Origin: Breviolum minutum Mf 1.05b.01
Lineage: Eukaryota > Sar > Dinophyceae > Suessiales > Symbiodiniaceae
Length of the DNA: 64,000 nt
Direction of reading: 5' to 3'
Assembly (NCBI GenBank): GCA_000507305.1
Contig: DF239954.1
Location: 82,222 to 146,221, forward strand
The notes beneath the pieces are model-generated. The model was not told the origin of the DNA and searched no databases. It saw only the letters and a program-made list of their open reading frames with translations. Made by a program: the position numbers and the translations under genes. Shown here one piece after another: positions 43,200 to 56,029 of the stretch (within the stretch, counting starts at the first letter, position 1; each line of letters opens with the position of its first letter).

Positions 43200-46100
43200 C
43201 TTACAAAATACTATAATTATGTGTCTATATTTTGCGTTGTACTGTCTCCCGGGTCTTTTGCTATGTGGGGTCTATGCTGGTATAATTTTTTGATTATGTT
43301 ACACTATATTATATTGCATTCCTTTGTGTATATGTAATATTTTTGTTTGTTACATATTAGATAGTGCTGTCTTGTAACATTCTAGGTACCACTTGATCTT
43401 GGCTTACCTTGCCGTGTCCTTTCTTTTCTTACACCAAATCGTACTATCTTGGTACCATGTTCCCTTCTGTTAGTGACGGTTGCATTATATTTTGCTAGAC
43501 TGTGGTATGCTCTGCTGCTATTTGGCATTATTATATTGTGTTGCTGTGCTATGCTAGACTTTATCAGCTTGTACATTTTGTATCGTCTTGTATGGTATTA
43601 GATGCTGTCGTGTTGCGCCATGCAGCATATATTTTTCTTTTTATATTGTTGTTGGTTCATAACATGCTGTTTAAATGTACACCCTACCAACCAACTCTCA
43701 CGTATTTTGTTCATTTGGGCTCTTCAAAGCGCGGTGCCAGGCTCCTGCGATACTGGTTTCATCCTACGACCTCAACTGGCAGCGTGCCAGACTCTCAAAG
43801 CATGGCAGCATCGCATGTGTTTGTGCCACAAGACGGAGATTTGTTGTTTCATTTGTCAAAGGCCAGAAGGGTGATATGGGCAAAGCCAGATTACAACAGG
43901 CGGCCGGATATACAAATTGTCTATGGAGTCCTTCTGAGTGCTTTGCACTCAGCAGATTTTTTTGATTCATTTGCTTCAGGATGAGCTGAATGAGGCTGTG
44001 GCCACCCTGTGGGACCCTCAGATATCTCCAAGCCATCCCGGCTTCAAAACCGGAAGGAACAAAAACTCTAAGGACAGGTGTCTTTATCTTGGATGGTTGC
44101 GAGGTGGGGCGATGGGACAGTCATCCCCCAATCATAACAAATCGCTTTTCCATGGAGATCTGCTGCATGGCAGATTGTCAGAGGTATACAGTATCTTATG
44201 CGGCATGGAATGTACGTCTAGATCGTGTTTGTTGTGAGTATGTTATATCAGGTGCTGAGTCAGGTGACCTCGGCGAAAGCACATTGTGATCATTGTGATG
44301 TGATGCGAGAAAAGGGTCCAAACATTTGACTCACTTCTTCTGTATTGGATAAGCAATTTTTCGGGATCATGTCACGTACTCCATTTGGTGCCAGTCCCAA
44401 TGCGACGAATGTGCACAAGTACATGGTTTGGTAGCTTGGAAGTCTGCCCACGGAGGTTGGCGGCTGACTTGAGTTGAGTCTAGCTAGCAGCTAGCATTGA
44501 GAGTCCGTATAGGCCCGGTTGCCATGGCAGGTATCATGTCTGGCGATCAGAATGCCAATCTCAGGCGATGGATGTTGGTGTCAGTAATGTAAATCATAGG
44601 CCTGGGGCAAGGCTCAAGTTGAGTTGAGTTGAAGTGATCAAGTGTCAGGTTGGACACCATACTTCTTGCTGACAATCACATTGGGGTCAAAGGCCCTAGA
44701 AAATTCTCCCATATTGACTTGGATCCAGGAGATCTCCAAAAGATTTCATGACCCAGACAATATCACTATGCTGTCATATCAATCATTCCTTTCAGGACTT
44801 TTATGAGCTCACTTGCAAAATGGCGCGACATTCCTCTGCCATAAGACTCCTCAGATACTCTCGCCCAATTAATTACCCAAGGTGGCCTTGCGCTTTTTGC
44901 GCAGTGGCGACGACCTAAATCATAGGGCCTGGCTGCTCACGATTTGGGGGTGCAAATTGCAAAGAAACAAAAAATATACGATTTATAGACTTGAGAAAAC
45001 AATTCTTGTCAAACGCTTGGCGCCGTTTTGCTTTTGTTGTTGGTCTATTTTGCTGTGTGCCAGACATACTCCTACAATGTCAGCGTCTATGGTTCAACAG
45101 CTGCCTCGACCTGCAGGAGCCTCAGAAGCCCGGTCCAGTGTGTCTAGCGCCCCCCAACTTCACAACCCCCCCAAGCAGTTTTTTTCTGGAATTCTGAATT
45201 TCCCGAACTTTTTCCTGAATTTCACAGCACATTTCATCACATTTCAATACAGTTTTCATTGGACCTCCATGCGATAAGGTGATGCTTCCATTAACTGTCG
45301 TGCCCTGGGCAACTGCCCCGGGACTGCTGTGACACAAGATGATGAATCTCAGATTGGAGTGCATTCGAAAAAAAAGGGGCAGAGCTTGAAAATGCTTCAG
45401 CCCCAAGACTGAGGTGAAACGGATGTTGTTGGTCTTTCCTGCAACTCTGTGATCAAAGACAAGTATCGCAGGGTGGGAGTCGGAGGGATCACCGGGTGAT
45501 CAAAAATTTCACCCAGCTGTTGCACTGCTGTTGTGGCTGTTGTGGTCGCAGGTTGGCATCATGACGCACATGAACAACAACATGGAAAAGTTTTGCGAAG
45601 CCAAGGGGATAATACCGTGCCGACCACCCACTACACCTATCAAGCCCTGTGTGGCTTGGCCGCAAAAAAAGTGCTGGTTGTTTTTTTTTCACTCTTGCGA
45701 CTTGTTGACTAGTTACTAGTTGCCTTGCTTTGTAAGTATGGGTCAACATATTTTATGGCCTGATTTGTTTACTTCTATGCTACACTGTCTGAAATGCGAA
45801 ATCTGAATCCAATTACTACTCTTTCCAAGTACAAATACAAAAAAGGAACAGTCTTTTTTCATATTTTTTCTGAGCATTGCCAGCATTTTTGAATTTTCAG
45901 CACACCGGAAGGATTCCACCGTTCCAGATTTCGGGACCCAATCTTGGTTTTCACAGAGGTGATGCCATGGGAGGAGCGCATGGGTTCACAAGGATCGCGA
46001 TATTCAGAGTCTCACTGGGATGGCATCACGTCAGAGTCTCAAGTGGGTCCAGGGGTTGCAGCCTTGAGATGGTGATTTTCTGACGACGGTTGGTTGGTTC

Positions 46101-46760
46101 CGAAGGTTTCTGCCAGACTGTGGGTCCACAGTAGTTGTTGGGTTGTGTCTGAACCCAACATTTTCCAACCATGATTGTTCTGCACATGGTGAAAAACGTA
46201 TCTTCAACCTTCAACCAAGTGTTTTTCTCCAGGTTTGGCCATTTCGCCGCGGACGATTGTGGCCGTCCCTCTGTGGCCTTCACGTCAGCGACTTAGTGCA
46301 CCGTCCAGTCGAAGCAATGAAGGGGGCAACGTCCCTTTGTTTCTTTGGGGCGCAATTCTCTTGACAAAGAAACACATTTATTCTGCGTGTTCGGAACCAA
46401 CTTTCCCAACAGATTTCAATTCAGTGGTGGGTAAAAGATGACAACAAGAATCTCTGGACATCTCAGACTTGGACTTTTATTTTGTAAGTGCCAAGTGTCA
46501 GGTATAACCCGACCAACATAGATGTGGCTTATCCTCAATTCTTTAGCGGTGTGGTTTGGCTACCTTCTGTGGAGGTCTGCAGCCCAGAGTCAAAAAAATC
46601 CAAGTTTGACCATCAATCCTAGTGTCAACTGAGGCCAATGCTAAGGTTTTCCTTGGTGAGTCTACAATTACGCACAACTCTGCTGCATCCTTGGAAAGTT
46701 TTTGGAGTCCTAGGGTTGTTTGTTGTTTTGTTCACATCTTTTCTCTGACAATTTGTCATC
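43200..46760. other. Presumed intron/spacer with unresolved exon candidates
   Basis: Frames at 43705-43984 (PQDGDLLFHLSKARRVIWAK), 43982-44100 (ELNEAVATLWDPQISPSHPG), 45552-45640 (VGIMTHMNNNMEKFCEAKGI) and 45901-45980 (FQISGPNLGFHRGDAMGGAH) look partly coding and lie on the expected strand. None matches a specific beta-helix motif well enough to call. Confidence 0.35.
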
Positions 46761-46778
46761 CTACATCCGAAGCAATGT

Positions 46779-46887
46779 TATGAGGTCGTAGCCACTGGCG
46801 AGTTTGATGGTGTGAACCAAATGGTCCTCACCGATGTGGATGGCAGTCTCCTTGGCACCGAATCAAGGGATGCATCGGTCTGGGGCT
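46779..46887 (+). CDS. Fibrocystin-L-like protein, DGSLxG exon (second copy)
   Basis: The frame reads YEVVATGEFDGVNQMVLTDV then DGSLLGTESRDASVW. VLTDVDGSLLG is the second-half counterpart of IFWDMDGTLTG in the 17.8-18.9 kb exon. This motif occurs once per G8/beta-helix unit in fibrocystin-L. Confidence 0.65.
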
Positions 46888-48009
46888 GAGGATAGGCAAT
46901 CCTACATTCAAAGTTTGCTTTGCTTCTCCAAATTACGCGACTGCAGTTCCCTTTGATCCAAACGTCTATTTACTGGACCAAAAAAGTGAGTCAACGAGTC
47001 AACGACAACGAAGCCAGAAAATCCATCGAGGAGTCAAAACAAAATGGGTAAATGTCCTAAAATGAGGGACTCCTCCAAGTCACCTATTTGGAGCGAAAGC
47101 TTCCTTTCGGGAAGACTGAGACCTTAAGACCCCATCATTTTGGGCAACCCAGCATTCGGTTCGAAAACGAAGCCGCACCGTGCTGAGCTCGTGACTGTCT
47201 ACAATCCAGCACTGGCTATCCAAAGCTGCACGCCCTGGGCTTGGTTGCCGTGTTTATCATGACTACATGGTACCATTCTAGATGACTACAGATGATGTAT
47301 ACAATTCATATCAATTATATTACAAAACACACACACTGAATATCACTGAATTAACTCGAGAGAGGGGGAGGGAGGGTTTTTTAGCATCTGACGGCTCTGA
47401 GGGAAAGGGGTTCTTCCTACTATGAGTGCCCAGAGCTGTCGCTTCGTGCTCTGTCTTGGCAGGCACTGTCATGTTGATTGGTTGACTTATCTGAATCTTG
47501 TCTCGCTGGAGTCAAATGTGTTTTTTTTCCCTCCAGGAGCGGAACACGGACGTGTGGAAATCAAAAACATATAGTTTTCCGCTGTTGAGATACAAACTTG
47601 GCATTCTGATGGTGTGGCATGGCATAGGCAGTGGGTGATCCTGGAAACCGAGTCTTCAGCAAATTCAAGGCTGGGTCGGCGCGGGTAGCATATTTTTTTC
47701 GCTGTCTCGGAGTGGCCAGCTTGTGGAGTACCTAGCCATGCTTGGCTGCTACGATCACAAACAAAACAATAGACATCTACTATAGACGTCTATAGACTTC
47801 TAATCTCCCTCCTATGACTTGGAAGGCGCGCCTTCCTCTTGTTTCTACATAGAATTTTCAAAACCGACTGATTCACAAGTCGTAAATCTCCAAAGGTGCA
47901 GCCCAAACAATCCCATCCCACGGCTTTTCTTTGTGGAGGCTTGGCGAGCGTCAGATTCTCGCGAGACTTGGTCATTGGGTTGTGGTCCAAGATGCAAGAA
48001 GGGGATTTG

Positions 48010-48086
48010 CTACGGAAAATGGTGGAACATGTGAATCTCGAACTCAGCTGTTTCAGCCCTTTGCTGGTAGCACCTATGATCTGAAG
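48010..48086 (+). CDS. Fibrocystin-L-like protein, C-terminal region exon
   Basis: The frame GTCESRTQLFQPFAGSTYDL then K ends at a clean AAG|GTATGG donor. It follows the DGSLLG exon in the expected direction. The assignment rests mainly on position and the Cys-containing, extracellular character. Confidence 0.45.
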
Positions 48087-48408
48087 GTATGGAGACCTGA
48101 AAGCCATGAAGCACGGAATTCTGAAACGTGAAACGTTTTGATTGGCCCGAGGCCCTCAAGAAGAGAAGGCTTGTCGTCCTGTAGGAGCTGCACCTATCAG
48201 AAATTGGAAAGTTCGTTGAGGACTCAGTTGGATTCAAGCACTTATTGCTCCAGCTTTGGGATGTCAAAGTCAACAAATTCAACGAATCGTTGAATCAGAG
48301 GTCCAAATGATAACTACAACCTGACGATGCTGGGCACTCACAAACCTCTCGCAAAATATGTCTTTTTTATCACCTGGGTACTGACCTGGGTACCTGGAGT
48401 CACTAGAG

Positions 48409-48511
48409 GTTTACTTCGCCTCCAAAGAATCACAAGCTCTTCTTTTTCAACGACAACCCGGAGCGGAGTTCACCCTGGTTGCAGTTTTTTAAAAATGGGT
48501 GGATTCAAAGG
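48409..48511 (+). CDS. Fibrocystin-L-like protein, C-terminal region exon
   Basis: Bounded by TAGAG and AAAGG|GTGAGC, it encodes RFTSPPKNHKLFFFNDNPER then SSPWLQFFKNGWIQR. In fibrocystin-type proteins a 'PxxxxxRFFxxxxD' segment occurs in the tail after the second beta-helix. A candidate next exon near 48660-48720 (CQVFVDGVLISEDLYDTAKR) would continue it. Confidence 0.5.
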
Positions 48512-48979
48512 GTGAGCTTGGCAGGATGAGACCATTCGACTTGACATCTTCCTAACGCAGCCCTTCCGCTTGGAGGCGTCTCATTTATAGCATAACGGGA
48601 TTGTTTTCGGTGATTTTCCGTTTGATGTCCGTGAATGTTTGGAATGTCTGCGCTCCCACTGCCAGGTCTTTGTGGATGGTGTCCTTATTTCTGAGGATTT
48701 GTACGACACAGCGAAGCGACTTCTGGCATGATTGCATCCAATTGTGAAGCCACTGTAGAGATGAAACAAGAAAACGATCATGCAATACAAGAAGTGACAA
48801 AAACAACTTGATCCACTGATCCACTGATCCAAACAAGGATGTACATATGCAGTTTTAGTACATAATTCTGGACCTAATATGCACTTTCCATCATGTTCAA
48901 CACTGCCGAGGGATTTTTTCAAAATGACGTTTCCATCCAGACAGGAAGACTCCATCGCGATTACCGGAATTGACGGATC

Positions 48980-49030
48980 CTCACGGCTCCTATGCCTTTG
49001 ATCCACAAGCGTCTGAGCCACGGGAGGTTT
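48980..49030 (+). CDS. Candidate exon, C-terminal region
   Basis: YAFDPQASEPREV in the + frame lies between better exons of the same protein. It is short, and an opposite-strand frame overlaps it. Confidence 0.25.
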
Positions 49031-49499
49031 GATGAAGTTTGGACTCAAAACCTTGACACGGAGGGGGTTTAAAATGAGGCGTCGCTTTTACCTCGTCATG
49101 CAGGGCGGCTTTTTTGGTGGCAAGGCTCAACTCCAATTTTGACCGGAAATGTGATGAAATGTGACTTCAGATAAAGCCTGTGACAGTTGAATTCAAACGT
49201 GGCTGGGCCCGCCGCTGTTGAAGGCTGCTACTCTTGGTGGAGGCCGCATTGACCTCAAGTTGCTACAGGTGTGGCTGGATGCTGGCAGTTGATGCAAGGG
49301 AGATAATGAGATACTGGATACGTATCGATACTTTGGAAATCATTCAACTTTGATCCAACTTGCGAGAGCTGTGAAGTCCAGGTGGTACAGATCACCATGA
49401 CCGTGCAAAGACCCGAGATTGGGAAACGGCATGGCATCCAACAAGAGTTGCGGGTAAGTTGCGAGTCCTGTCAGTGGTTCAGGGCTCAATCAAAACATT

Positions 49500-49930
49500 T
49501 TTCCTGAGGTCGGTGGCACTGGCAGACTTCGACGATGTGGAGCAGAATAAGTTTATCAACAATGTGGCGACATTGTCAGGAATCCCAGGAATACCATGCG
49601 GAATCCCCTCATCCGTCTTTCCGGCGTCACTGGCGGCATCACATGATCTGTTTAAATCCGACCAAGGTTGCAGATTCCCTCCTCCCGCATCAAGATTGTG
49701 TCAGTGCAGTCCAAGGAAACGTTGAGGGGAAGGGCCGAATACTGTGGGGGAACGCATTCTCTTGAGCCTTTCCAAATTCATCCAAGTTTCCCGCTTTGAT
49801 TTCGTCTTGCAGATTTCGGAAATTCCCCAAGTGATCCAAGTGATTCGTCTTGCAGAATATGCTGGAAAGCTTGGAGATGCCAGGCACAAGTGGCAGCGCA
49901 AGGTGGTCGACTCCTTCAGGACTTGGTTGA
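49500..49930 (+). CDS. Fibrocystin-L-like protein, juxtamembrane-type exons
   Basis: Two pieces are readable: VALADFDDVEQNKFINNVAT then LSGIP (about 49510-49585), and IPSSRIKIVSVQ (about 49675-49715). Together they make the 'FxxxVAxxLGIPxSRIxIVSV' unit found near the end of fibrocystin-L and in related dinoflagellate surface proteins. A third piece at about 49858-49935 reads QNMLESLEMPGTSGSARWST before a TGA. Confidence 0.55.
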
Positions 49931-50812
49931 TTTGAGTCCATGTGGGTCATGTGAGCATAAATATCAGTAGAAAATCAGTAGACATATCGCTGAATCCTTG
50001 AGTTTTATCCGAACATCTTGGTGAATGTAGCGTGTCTTTGGATTGTTTTAGCCCTTTTTTTTGGTTCCCTTTTCTTACCTGACATGTTTTTTTTGTTTTT
50101 CAGTGGAGCTGGAGATTTTTAGGATGTGCCAACTTTCCGGAATCTGCAAGACGAAGGGGTGTTCAGCACTCAGGGATGGACATTTGAAAAGTGGAACGAA
50201 AAGTGGAACTTTTCACCGCGACAAAACTGATGCCCAACACTAAGGGAGGTGATCTTTCAGGTCATTGAGGATGAGACTGTGAGCACAGGTGGGAAATTAG
50301 GAACTGCTTAGCAATTTGAAGATCTTTAAAGGGGCACCACAGTGGGTAAGAATAGTGTGAGAGGGTCTCGTGATCAAAATGGATCAACTATTGGCTGATA
50401 CATGCTGATATGCTTTCATGATGCTTCAAATCTTTCACGAATCTACACGTTTTATATAGATTCTAAGTCAGATTCACACCTCTCAAACTTCAAGATCTCT
50501 TCATGGATCCCCAAAAATGCCGAAACTCGGGCTTTCCATGCATTTCCACCACCAAAAAGGCGATGACTTCAGCGGTGCAGCTGTTGCGGAGTTGCGTGAG
50601 TTGGTGACGACGCTGGGATAGCATTTATTACCGATTGCTATTAGGAAATACTATTAACAATATTAAACGATATTAATGATTTTGAGAGGGGCTTGTTGTG
50701 GGTTGTAAAAAATCAAGGGTTTGGAGGATTAATCTGAAAGATGATTGAAGAATAAACGTAGGATGTTTAAAAAGAAAAGATAAACTTACGTGATGATGAA
50801 CAATACAAAGCA

Positions 50813-51453
50813 NNNNNNNNNNNNNNNNNNNNNNNNNNNNNNNNNNNNNNNNNNNNNNNNNNNNNNNNNNNNNNNNNNNNNNNNNNNNNNNNNNNNNNNN
50901 NNNNNNNNNNNNNNNNNNNNNNNNNNNNNNNNNNNNNNNNNNNNNNNNNNNNNNNNNNNNNNNNNNNNNNNNNNNNNNNNNNNNNNNNNNNNNNNNNNNN
51001 NNNNNNNNNNNNNNNNNNNNNNNNNNNNNNNNNNNNNNNNNNNNNNNNNNNNNNNNNNNNNNNNNNNNNNNNNNNNNNNNNNNNNNNNNNNNNNNNNNNN
51101 NNNNNNNNNNNNNNNNNNNNNNNNNNNNNNNNNNNNNNNNNNNNNNNNNNNNNNNNNNNNNNNNNNNNNNNNNNNNNNNNNNNNNNNNNNNNNNNNNNNN
51201 NNNNNNNNNNNNNNNNNNNNNNNNNNNNNNNNNNNNNNNNNNNNNNNNNNNNNNNNNNNNNNNNNNNNNNNNNNNNNNNNNNNNNNNNNNNNNNNNNNNN
51301 NNNNNNNNNNNNNNNNNNNNNNNNNNNNNNNNNNNNNNNNNNNNNNNNNNNNNNNNNNNNNNNNNNNNNNNNNNNNNNNNNNNNNNNNNNNNNNNNNNNN
51401 NNNNNNNNNNNNNNNNNNNNNNNNNNNNNNNNNNNNNNNNNNNNNNNNNNNNN
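50813..51453. other. Assembly gap (641 N)
   Basis: An unresolved run of N. Flanking sequences are not obviously repetitive. Exons of the gene may be missing here. Confidence 0.98.
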
Positions 51454-51911
51454 ACAGATGAGAGAGAAGTACATGAGGCAGATGCATGGCTATGACTCAT
51501 GAAAGGCTTGCTGTGAGTTCTGGATTGCATACAATCCTTACTAATTATAGATTTAGTGGGTCCCCAAACTTGCAAAATCCGCAACCCACAACAAGCCTTT
51601 TAGATGATTTTAGATGCATCATTATTTACAGATACTATTGATCATCATTTTTACTGGTAACACCTAATATAAGGGAGATTATATAGTAATTATACCAATT
51701 ATAGTTGTTATGTCAATGACAGGATTTGTTCCGAAAGCGGCGATGAAATGGGCATTTTTTCAATGGCCAGAAACAAAAAAAAAAACACACCTGAACTTTT
51801 CGGAAAGCAATTGGAAGCAAGGACTTTGGCCTCTGCCTCCGAAGTTTGGGAGCCCAAGTTTTGACCGACCTGGGACCCGACCATCTTCGACCAAAAAGGT
51901 TGGCCGAAACG

Positions 51912-52133
51912 ATGGAACGACGTCAGGCCGGCTCCCTCTCCACATTGCTTGGATTCGCCGTGGTCTTGGAGAGCTGGGACATTACAGACGTACCAACGTC
52001 TGATGGTGAAGATGATGCAAATGCCACAGTGACAACCACCACAGTGTCAACCACCTTCACCTATTCAATTTCAACGACCTCAAGCACCACTGATCCCAAT
52101 TCAACCACCGTCGCTGCCTCAGCTGTTGCATGA
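51912..52133 (+). CDS. Ser/Thr-rich tail, possible 3' exon
   Basis: The frame from the ATG at 51912 gives an ordinary start (SLSTLLGFAVVLESWDITDV) and then an acidic patch. A mucin-like segment follows, made almost only of Thr, Ser and Val (ATVTTTTVSTTFTYSISTTS), before TGA at 52131-52133. It would suit a glycosylated extracellular stalk. Whether it belongs to the fibrocystin-L-like protein or another gene is not clear. Confidence 0.4.
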   Translation: MERRQAGSLSTLLGFAVVLESWDITDVPTSDGEDDANATVTTTTVSTTFTYSISTTSSTTDPNSTTVAASAVA

Positions 52134-52199
52134 TTTCATGCTGTCTTCATCAGAGTCCCATTTGGTTCGCTGCCAGCACAGTGTGTGCTAGGGATTGCT

Positions 52200-54600
52200 A
52201 AGCTATGAAGGTCAAACATGAGGGTGAGTGGTATCCACTTTCTTTACTCTTTGGCATCTTCCTAGAAAATCAAGAGATCGTGTGAGACCCGTGTGAGCAA
52301 TTTGCAAGCAATTTGCATCTCAGACAGTTCAAGATGCTGACATCTCATGGCCTCATTGCTAAGGAAGAAATTATTGAAGAACTCGAGGCGGGTGGATGAT
52401 GGATGGATTTTTGCATCAACCCAACTCATGACTGACGTGGGGCCCCATGTGGTTTATGTGGACGGTAGGACCCTACTGCTGCCTTGGTGCAATCGATCCT
52501 CATTGGGGTGACCAGCTCGGTATAATCGACAGTCGGGATTGTCGGATTGTCTCCTTGCAAGCCAAGTGAAAACGTGACTGTTTGGTGAGGCGGCTGTAGG
52601 AATTGCAGTTGGATTCTTGATGATGGTGGTGGGTTATTTGGTCTGAACACCCAGAGATGGTAGGTGGGAACAGGAGATGTGATGATGTGATGATGTGGGG
52701 CAGGTTTTGGGGGGGTGAAGTACAGATCTTTCTCTTCCCATCTCATCTACCTGTGAAGTTGAGCTGCATGAAGAAAGGAGCTGAGGCTTTGAGACACCAC
52801 TTTCATCGATTTTCATTGATTTTCATACTACAAACTGTCGTGAGAGTATCATGTGTGCATCATTGAAACCTGAGGTGCGCAGAAGATTCTACTCTAATAA
52901 TGTCAACCCCTCAGATTCTGTGCCAATGAGAAGCTGGACCCCATGAAACAGCTGTTTCAGTGCCAGGTCCATACTACAACCTATGCAGAAGAGGGCCAAC
53001 AAGAAGCTCTCAATCCATAAGGACTGCTGGGAAAATGATGGGAAAATATTTCCGGGCCCAGCTGTGTTCGAAAGCTTTTTGGAAAAAAGGTAACACAAGA
53101 AAACCATTGCAACTGAGGAAGGACAAGATGAGTTTTCAAGGAATGGAAGCGTTTCTGATCAACACCACTGACCGACGCACGCAGGGTGTTTGTCGATGTG
53201 AAGTTGCGCAATGCAGGAGCCATGTGAAGAACAAGGGAACGCAGCTTAATGACTGGCCCCAACCAAAAGGGAGTCCCACCTCGCTTTCACAATTAATTCA
53301 GATGTTTTGAAGATGGTGATACAAATCATATCAAATCATGATAATTGTTATACAATGCTCCTGATGAGAAACGGACCTTCACATCCCCTTAGTATCATCA
53401 GATCTGAACGTTTGTGAAAGCGTGGTGGAGTTGCCTCATCTCGTTGTGATGAAGCTGGTCGTCGAGGGGAGGCTGTTTGAGCCATCCGTACTGAAATCAA
53501 GCTGGATGCTGCGAAAAAAGAAGTTGTAGGTGGCACATGATGTGACAGTGCTATGACGATTTGACCTCCAACGTTTGCGGTTGCGGGAGTTCAGCTCAGC
53601 ATCTGGTGGGTAGAAGATGCAATTGATTTCTGGCAGCGCACCGGAAGCACTACGTCCACGGGTCCCTGGGCATCAACATTTGCCCACGGATTCATTTTCT
53701 GCACTGTTTGCAAGTACCTCCAAAAACGCCTTGCGTTTGAACAGTGCCTTTGCTGGTTTGAATGAAATACTTGAATGACTCAATGCCTCGGCTGCCAGCT
53801 CCAAAGATGGCTGCGTCTGCGTGTGCTGACCAGCAAGTGTCAGCCTGTCCAGAGCCGGGGAAGGCAAATGAGTCGACGGGGAGGGTGAAACCCCCCCACC
53901 GCAGCACTGTGGTCAGCTTCGATGATTGGGAGCAAAGGTGCCACGAGAAATTCGTTGTTGAACAACATCTTCTAAGCCATGAACAATTTATATACATTTA
54001 AATTTAGATACCTGTTTCATTCCACGCTTCCAATCCAAGACTTTTTTCCAAGGAGGTTACAAACCAGTGTTCCTGTTTATGAAGGTGTTTCAAGCTTATT
54101 CATATATTTATTTTATTTTCGAAACGTTTTCTTTTTATTGGAAGCAGCTTACTTTGCAGTTGTTTTTGGCACCCTTCATCATGAATCATGTCGACTCTGA
54201 CGTGGCCATTGGCCTAAGTTCCTTTGCCACGAATCCAACCAGCTTGAAATCTTTGTTCAGATAGCTTTTTCTTGTCGATCTAAAAGAAGCCCGACGGTCT
54301 TGGATAGCTGACACTTTCGTTGGTTGCATACAGGACTTTCGGGATTGTGAATCTTTGACCTAAGATCAATCTAATGAATCTAAAGCCTCAAGCTGTTTAA
54401 CTTCTTTCCTGCACACCTGACAGGCATCTTGTGGGGACTCTGGTTCACTTGAGTCAGCACAGAATTTGGGCCAGAAAGGTGTTAGAAAGAATTGGCTTGG
54501 AAAGACTTGGACAGTTCTTTTGCAAGTAATATATATAGGTCAAACCAGCCTGGGAAAATCATCAATTTTCTGGCTCAGAAATGTAGAATGACAGTTGGTC
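52200..54600. other. Scattered candidate exons, no gene assembled
   Basis: Protein-like + frames occur at about 52918-52990 (CANEKLDPMKQLFQCQVHTT), 53430-53525 (VVEGRLFEPSVLKSSWMLRK), 53568-53640 (FAVAGVQLSIWWVEDAIDFW) and 53762-53985 (SACADQQVSACPEPGKANES). They may be exons of the gene with membrane segments that follows. None is recognised. Confidence 0.35.
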
Positions 54601-54754
54601 CCAGCCACCATGGATTCCGCCTTAGAGTGGTAGAGTGGTGTCAACTGTGTGAATGTCATTGGATGTCTTCAAGGGACCTGTTTGTGTGAAGGGTGCGTTG
54701 TTCCCATTACAAATTGCCCCGTGAGACAAAATCCTGTCCCGATGTGTTGAGGCA

Positions 54755-55180
54755 GTGGTGCAGAAAGCCTTAGAGCCCGTACGGGATTGGCGGCAGTACC
54801 GAGCATGGATGGTGCCGCCCTCTATGGGTTTTTGGTGCTTCAAAGCGGGTAACGTTGAGTGTTCAAACAGCTGCAACAGAAAGTTTGGACGGGCTGAAGG
54901 GAACCGAGCATCAACCCAAGGCACTACAACCTACGAAGACCAAACCAGCAGGCTCAGGGACCATGAGATATCGCTGGATATAAATTTTTCATGGCATAGT
55001 CCTTGTCAGGCGAAGCAAGTGGATATAGAGGAGCCTTGGTCCTGGCAGGTGTGGCACTTGGCACTTGTCCTCATGGTCTCGTTGTTTTTGATGTTTTTTG
55101 TTTCGAAACATTTCAAAACCTGCAGGATTGACATGCTTTGGTTCCGACGAGATACCACCAGCTTCACCTTCCTTGCATGA
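54755..55180 (+). CDS. Unrecognised exon(s) with a transmembrane helix
   Basis: A continuous frame contains MVPPSMGFWCFKAGNVECSN and later IEEPWSWQVWHLALVLMVSL then FLMFFVSKHF, a single strong membrane-spanning helix at about residues 98-118. The C-terminus (RIDMLWFRRDTTSFTFLA) ends at TGA. The CAGGTGTGG inside the frame could be an acceptor, so the helix may belong to a separate exon. It could be the membrane anchor of the large surface protein or part of another membrane protein. Confidence 0.4.
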   Translation: MVQKALEPVRDWRQYRAWMVPPSMGFWCFKAGNVECSNSCNRKFGRAEGNRASTQGTTTYEDQTSRLRDHEISLDINFSWHSPCQAKQVDIEEPWSWQVWHLALVLMVSLFLMFFVSKHFKTCRIDMLWFRRDTTSFTFLA

Positions 55181-56029
55181 GTCGTGGGCTGAGAAGATCT
55201 AAGAATCTTTGACTGCCATTTATCTTGTCATGTTTGTGATGTTTGTGGCTTAAGCCCCCTGTGCAAATTGGACCAATGAGAGCTGACTTACAAGCTTGTT
55301 GAGCCTCATGACTCATATGTCACAAAAGTCTTCACTCTAAGGCTTGAGATGTATAAGACGCTTGCCAACGTATCAATACCAAAATCCAGATTCAATTCAA
55401 TATTATAGACGGATATCATACCCACATAATACATATATCCATTGTGTGATCCATGGTGTGAATAGAAGCGATCGTATGTCGTGTGATTGTCCGTGCACAG
55501 AATCACTTCATTGATATCCAAACTTGTATCGACCGTACTGACGCATAGGTCAGCCCTGTACCAGAAGCCTGTCTCCCTGAATATTCCAGCCTTGGGTGAG
55601 GCCATTCCATGCTCACTGATGGCTTCTATGGTTGTCCACTGTTCAATCATTTTTCCACTTGAAGAACATGCGGATTGCCAAATTTGCTGCTCAATTGTGT
55701 TCTTTCTATGTTGTGATATTAGCTCCTGCTATGGTTCCTGCTTGAAATCCTTCAATGGGAGTATTCCAACATTGTGCCAGACTCGCGCGAAGTGGGAGCG
55801 AGACAGAAGCTATCAGGCCTCCAAGTATGGAGGATCTCTGGCACGCCCTCCCGATGCTGTTGTGCAGTGACAATGACCTTTGCATGCCTTTTGTATCATT
55901 TTGTATCATGAAATTTTGGAAAAAAAGAGTCCAAGAGACCGGGTGAAAAGGAAACCTTAAGGGTTTTTTGGATGAATAATCTGATCCGACTGTCAGTCGT
56001 TTAAGTCGAAAAATGTGACCGTCCCCTTT

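Noticed and set aside
48581-49048. Minus-strand frame of 155 codons
   Set aside because: It overlaps + strand exon candidates of the large surface protein and has no recognisable domain.
50673-51584. Open frames of 220-300 codons over 50.8-51.5 kb
   Set aside because: They exist only because the 641-base N run has no stop codons.
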